From positions 1 to 5,717 of the forward strand of contig CAIXOY010000669.1 of the NCBI GenBank assembly GCA_903921135.1: DNA of 5,717 nucleotides. The letters run 5' to 3'. The stretch is from an uncultured Gammaproteobacteria bacterium. Lineage in GTDB: Bacteria > Pseudomonadota > Gammaproteobacteria > Pseudomonadales > UBA5518. This document shows positions 3,880 to 5,717 of this stretch, one piece after another. The translations under genes were made by a program, and so were the position numbers. Below the pieces are notes generated by a model. That model ran no database searches, had not been told where the DNA came from, and worked only from the letters and a program-made list of their open reading frames with translations. How positions within the stretch are numbered: the stretch's first letter is position 1; each line of letters begins with the position of its first letter.

Positions 3880-5717
3880 CTAGGCATCATGCAGGGCCGC
3901 ATAGACATCCTCGGCGATCTTCCGACTGATGGCAGGCACACGCATCAGTTCTTCCAGGCTCGCCTTGCTGATGCCCTGCAAACCGCCGAAATAGCGCAGC
4001 AACTCGCGCCGGCGCCGCGGCCCGACCCCCGGAATACCCTCCAGCGGAGAACCGGCGCTTTTTTTCGCGCGCCGCTTCTGCAGGGCGCTGATGGCAAAAC
4101 GGTGCGCCTCGTCACGCAGGCGCTGCAGGAAATAGAGCACTGGATGGTTAGGCGGCAGCGTGAAGGGCTCGCGCCCGGGCATGAAGAACTGCTCGCGGCC
4201 GGCGTTACGGTCGGGGCCCTTGGCGATGCCGGCGAGGCATAGGTCGCTGATACCGAGGTCGGCCAGCACCTTGAGGCCGGCATTAAGCTGGCCCTGGCCG
4301 CCGTCGATGAGTACGAGATCGGGCCATTGGCCGAGCTTGCGCTCGGGGTCTTCTTTCTGCGCGCGGGCGAAGCGGCGGGTGAGTACCTCGCGCATGGCGC
4401 CGTAATCATCGCCCGGCGCGAGGCCCTCGGTCTTGATGTTGAACTTGCGGTAGGCGTTCTTCATGAGGCCGGAAGGCCCCGCGACGACCATGGCGCCGAC
4501 CATATTGGTGCCCGAGATATGCGAGTTGTCGTAGACCTCGATGCGCTCGGGCGCGGCGGTGAGACCGAAGACTTCGGCCGCGCCGTCGAGCAACTTGCGT
4601 TGGGCGGTGTTCTCGGCCATGCGCCGCTGCAAGGCTTCGCGCGCATTGACCTCGGCGTTTTCGACCAGCTTGCACTTGTCGCCGCGCTGCGGCACCGCGA
4701 CGGTCACGTTGCGCCCGGCTTTGATGGACAAGGCCTCGGCCAGGATGTCCTGGTTCGGCGGCGCGACGTTGATGAGGATTTCCTTCGGCGGAGTGTAGGA
4801 ATCGTAGAACTGGCCGATGAAGGCCTCGATGATATCGCCGTCGGAATCATCGGCGGCGTGCGACGGGAAGTAAGCGCGGTTGCCGAAGTTCTGCCCGCCC
4901 CTGAAGAAGAACACCTGCACACAGGACGCACCGCCGGCGCGCGACAGGGCGATCACGTCGGCTTCGCCGATGGAAGAAACGTTGATGTCCTGGTGGGACT
5001 GTAGGAACGTCATGGCGCGAATGCGGTCGCGCAGGCTGGCGGCCAACTCGTATTCCATGGCGGAGCTGGCCGCGTCCATGTTGCGTGCGAGCTCGGCCTG
5101 CACGGCGCGGCTGTCACCGGTCAGGAAGGCGCGCGCCTGGCCCACCAGCGCGGCGTAGTCCTCACGGGTGATCAAATCGACGCAAGGGCCGGAACAGCGC
5201 TTGATCTGGTAGAGCAGGCACGGCCGCGTGCGATTGGTGAAAACCGTATCGGTGCAGCTGCGCAGCAGAAAGACTTTCTGCAGTGTCGCCAGCGTGCCGT
5301 TAACCGCCCCGGCCGAAGCGAAGGGGCCGAAGTATTCGTTGCCCTTGGTGCGCGCGCCCCGGTGTTTGACGATACGCGGGAAGTCGTGGCCGCCCGGGAT
5401 CATCACGTAGGGAAAGGATTTGTCGTCGCGCAGCAGGATGTTGTAGCGGGGCTTCAACTGCTTGATGAGATTGCTCTCGAGCAGCAGCGCCTCGGCCTCG
5501 GTATGGGTGATGACCACCTCACAGATATGGGTATCGAAGACCATGCGCTGCAGGCGCAGCGGCATGCGCTCGATCTGGAGGTACGAGGTGACGCGCTTCT
5601 TGAGGTTCTTGGCTTTGCCGACGTACAGCACGTCGCCGGCGGCGTTCGTCATGCGATAGACGCCCGGCTTCTGCGGAAAAGTCCTCACGAATTCCGCGAG
5701 CACGGCGACGCCGCTGC
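3880..5717 (-). CDS. uvrC: UvrABC system protein C, 5' end probably beyond the window
   Basis: UvrC is recruited by UvrB at damaged DNA and makes both the 3' and 5' incisions of nucleotide excision repair. The frame stays open to the right edge; GTG 5703 would give 607 residues, but SGVAV before it resembles the N-terminal lead-in of relatives, so the true start is probably outside. Numbering from GTG 5703: the GIY-YIG nuclease has GVYRM (14-18), LYVGKAKNLKKR (26-37) and the catalytic-type Glu of LLLES (76). Cysteines 150, 162, 170 and 174 match the spacing of the E. coli Fe-S ligands (154, 166, 174, 178). The UVR/UvrB-binding helix pair is at about 201-236. The RNase H-like 5' nuclease has Asp in VYDNSH (392), in GDDYGAM (432-433) and in VLIDGG (467), and His in DEAHRF (534). 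Tandem helix-hairpin-helix motifs run from GIPGVG (556) to the end. All catalytic residues are present. Most of the body looks alphaproteobacterial, while the C-terminus looks gammaproteobacterial. Confidence 0.95.
   Translation of the reverse strand, partial: SGVAVLAEFVRTFPQKPGVYRMTNAAGDVLYVGKAKNLKKRVTSYLQIERMPLRLQRMVFDTHICEVVITHTEAEALLLESNLIKQLKPRYNILLRDDKSFPYVMIPGGHDFPRIVKHRGARTKGNEYFGPFASAGAVNGTLATLQKVFLLRSCTDTVFTNRTRPCLLYQIKRCSGPCVDLITREDYAALVGQARAFLTGDSRAVQAELARNMDAASSAMEYELAASLRDRIRAMTFLQSHQDINVSSIGEADVIALSRAGGASCVQVFFFRGGQNFGNRAYFPSHAADDSDGDIIEAFIGQFYDSYTPPKEILINVAPPNQDILAEALSIKAGRNVTVAVPQRGDKCKLVENAEVNAREALQRRMAENTAQRKLLDGAAEVFGLTAAPERIEVYDNSHISGTNMVGAMVVAGPSGLMKNAYRKFNIKTEGLAPGDDYGAMREVLTRRFARAQKEDPERKLGQWPDLVLIDGGQGQLNAGLKVLADLGISDLCLAGIAKGPDRNAGREQFFMPGREPFTLPPNHPVLYFLQRLRDEAHRFAISALQKRRAKKSAGSPLEGIPGVGPRRRRELLRYFGGLQGISKASLEELMRVPAISRKIAEDVYAALHDA

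Noticed and set aside
3206..3883. Plus-strand open frame of 225 codons opposite pgsA.
   Set aside because: It is antisense to a complete PgsA with all catalytic residues, and its Arg/His/Gln-rich product has no recognisable motif.
4327..5004. Plus-strand open frame of 225 codons opposite uvrC.
   Set aside because: It is a shadow of UvrC, which carries all catalytic motifs through this stretch.

Overview
The window reads as ordinary chromosomal core DNA of a GC-rich Proteobacterium, most likely a gammaproteobacterium. The main argument is gene order. On the minus strand uvrC is followed by pgsA, then tRNA-Gly(GCC), tRNA-Cys(GCA) and tRNA-Leu(UAA). This is the classic uvrC-pgsA-glyW-cysT-leuZ arrangement of E. 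coli and relatives. LptF, LptG and an LptA-like protein show a Gram-negative envelope with lipopolysaccharide transport. Codons are strongly G/C-ending throughout, and I see no compositional island, insertion sequence, prophage or CRISPR array.

Left part (1-2738): a divergent pair of lipopolysaccharide-transport units. On the minus strand lies the 5' part of an LptA/OstA-like periplasmic protein, cut by the left edge. On the plus strand lies lptF-lptG, encoding the two membrane subunits of the LptB2FG extractor. Only 44 bp separate the start codons of lptA and lptF, and a plausible lptA promoter fills most of that gap. LptFG pulls LPS from the inner membrane and LptA forms the periplasmic bridge, so the two units serve one machine.

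Middle part (2739-3274): lptG and the minus-strand tRNA cluster converge across about 85 bp with an imperfect hairpin and no U-tract. The three tRNA genes all encode CCA and are separated by short spacers, each holding a perfect 7-bp hairpin. A strong sigma70-type promoter (TTGACA, 16 bp, TAGAAT, GC-rich discriminator) sits between pgsA and tRNA-Gly. The tRNAs can therefore be made independently of uvrC-pgsA.

Right part (3275-5717): pgsA (phosphatidylglycerophosphate synthase) and uvrC (nucleotide-excision-repair nuclease subunit), whose 5' end very probably lies beyond the right edge. UvrC is the most interesting item. By eye most of its sequence resembles alphaproteobacterial UvrC, while the last ~50 residues and the surrounding synteny look gammaproteobacterial, which suggests in-place replacement or a mosaic gene. 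This rests on remembered family patterns, not on a search.

I found no previously undescribed multi-gene system. The second-look items are the UvrC ancestry, the lptA/lptFG divergent layout with its very short intergenic region, and the structured tRNA spacers.
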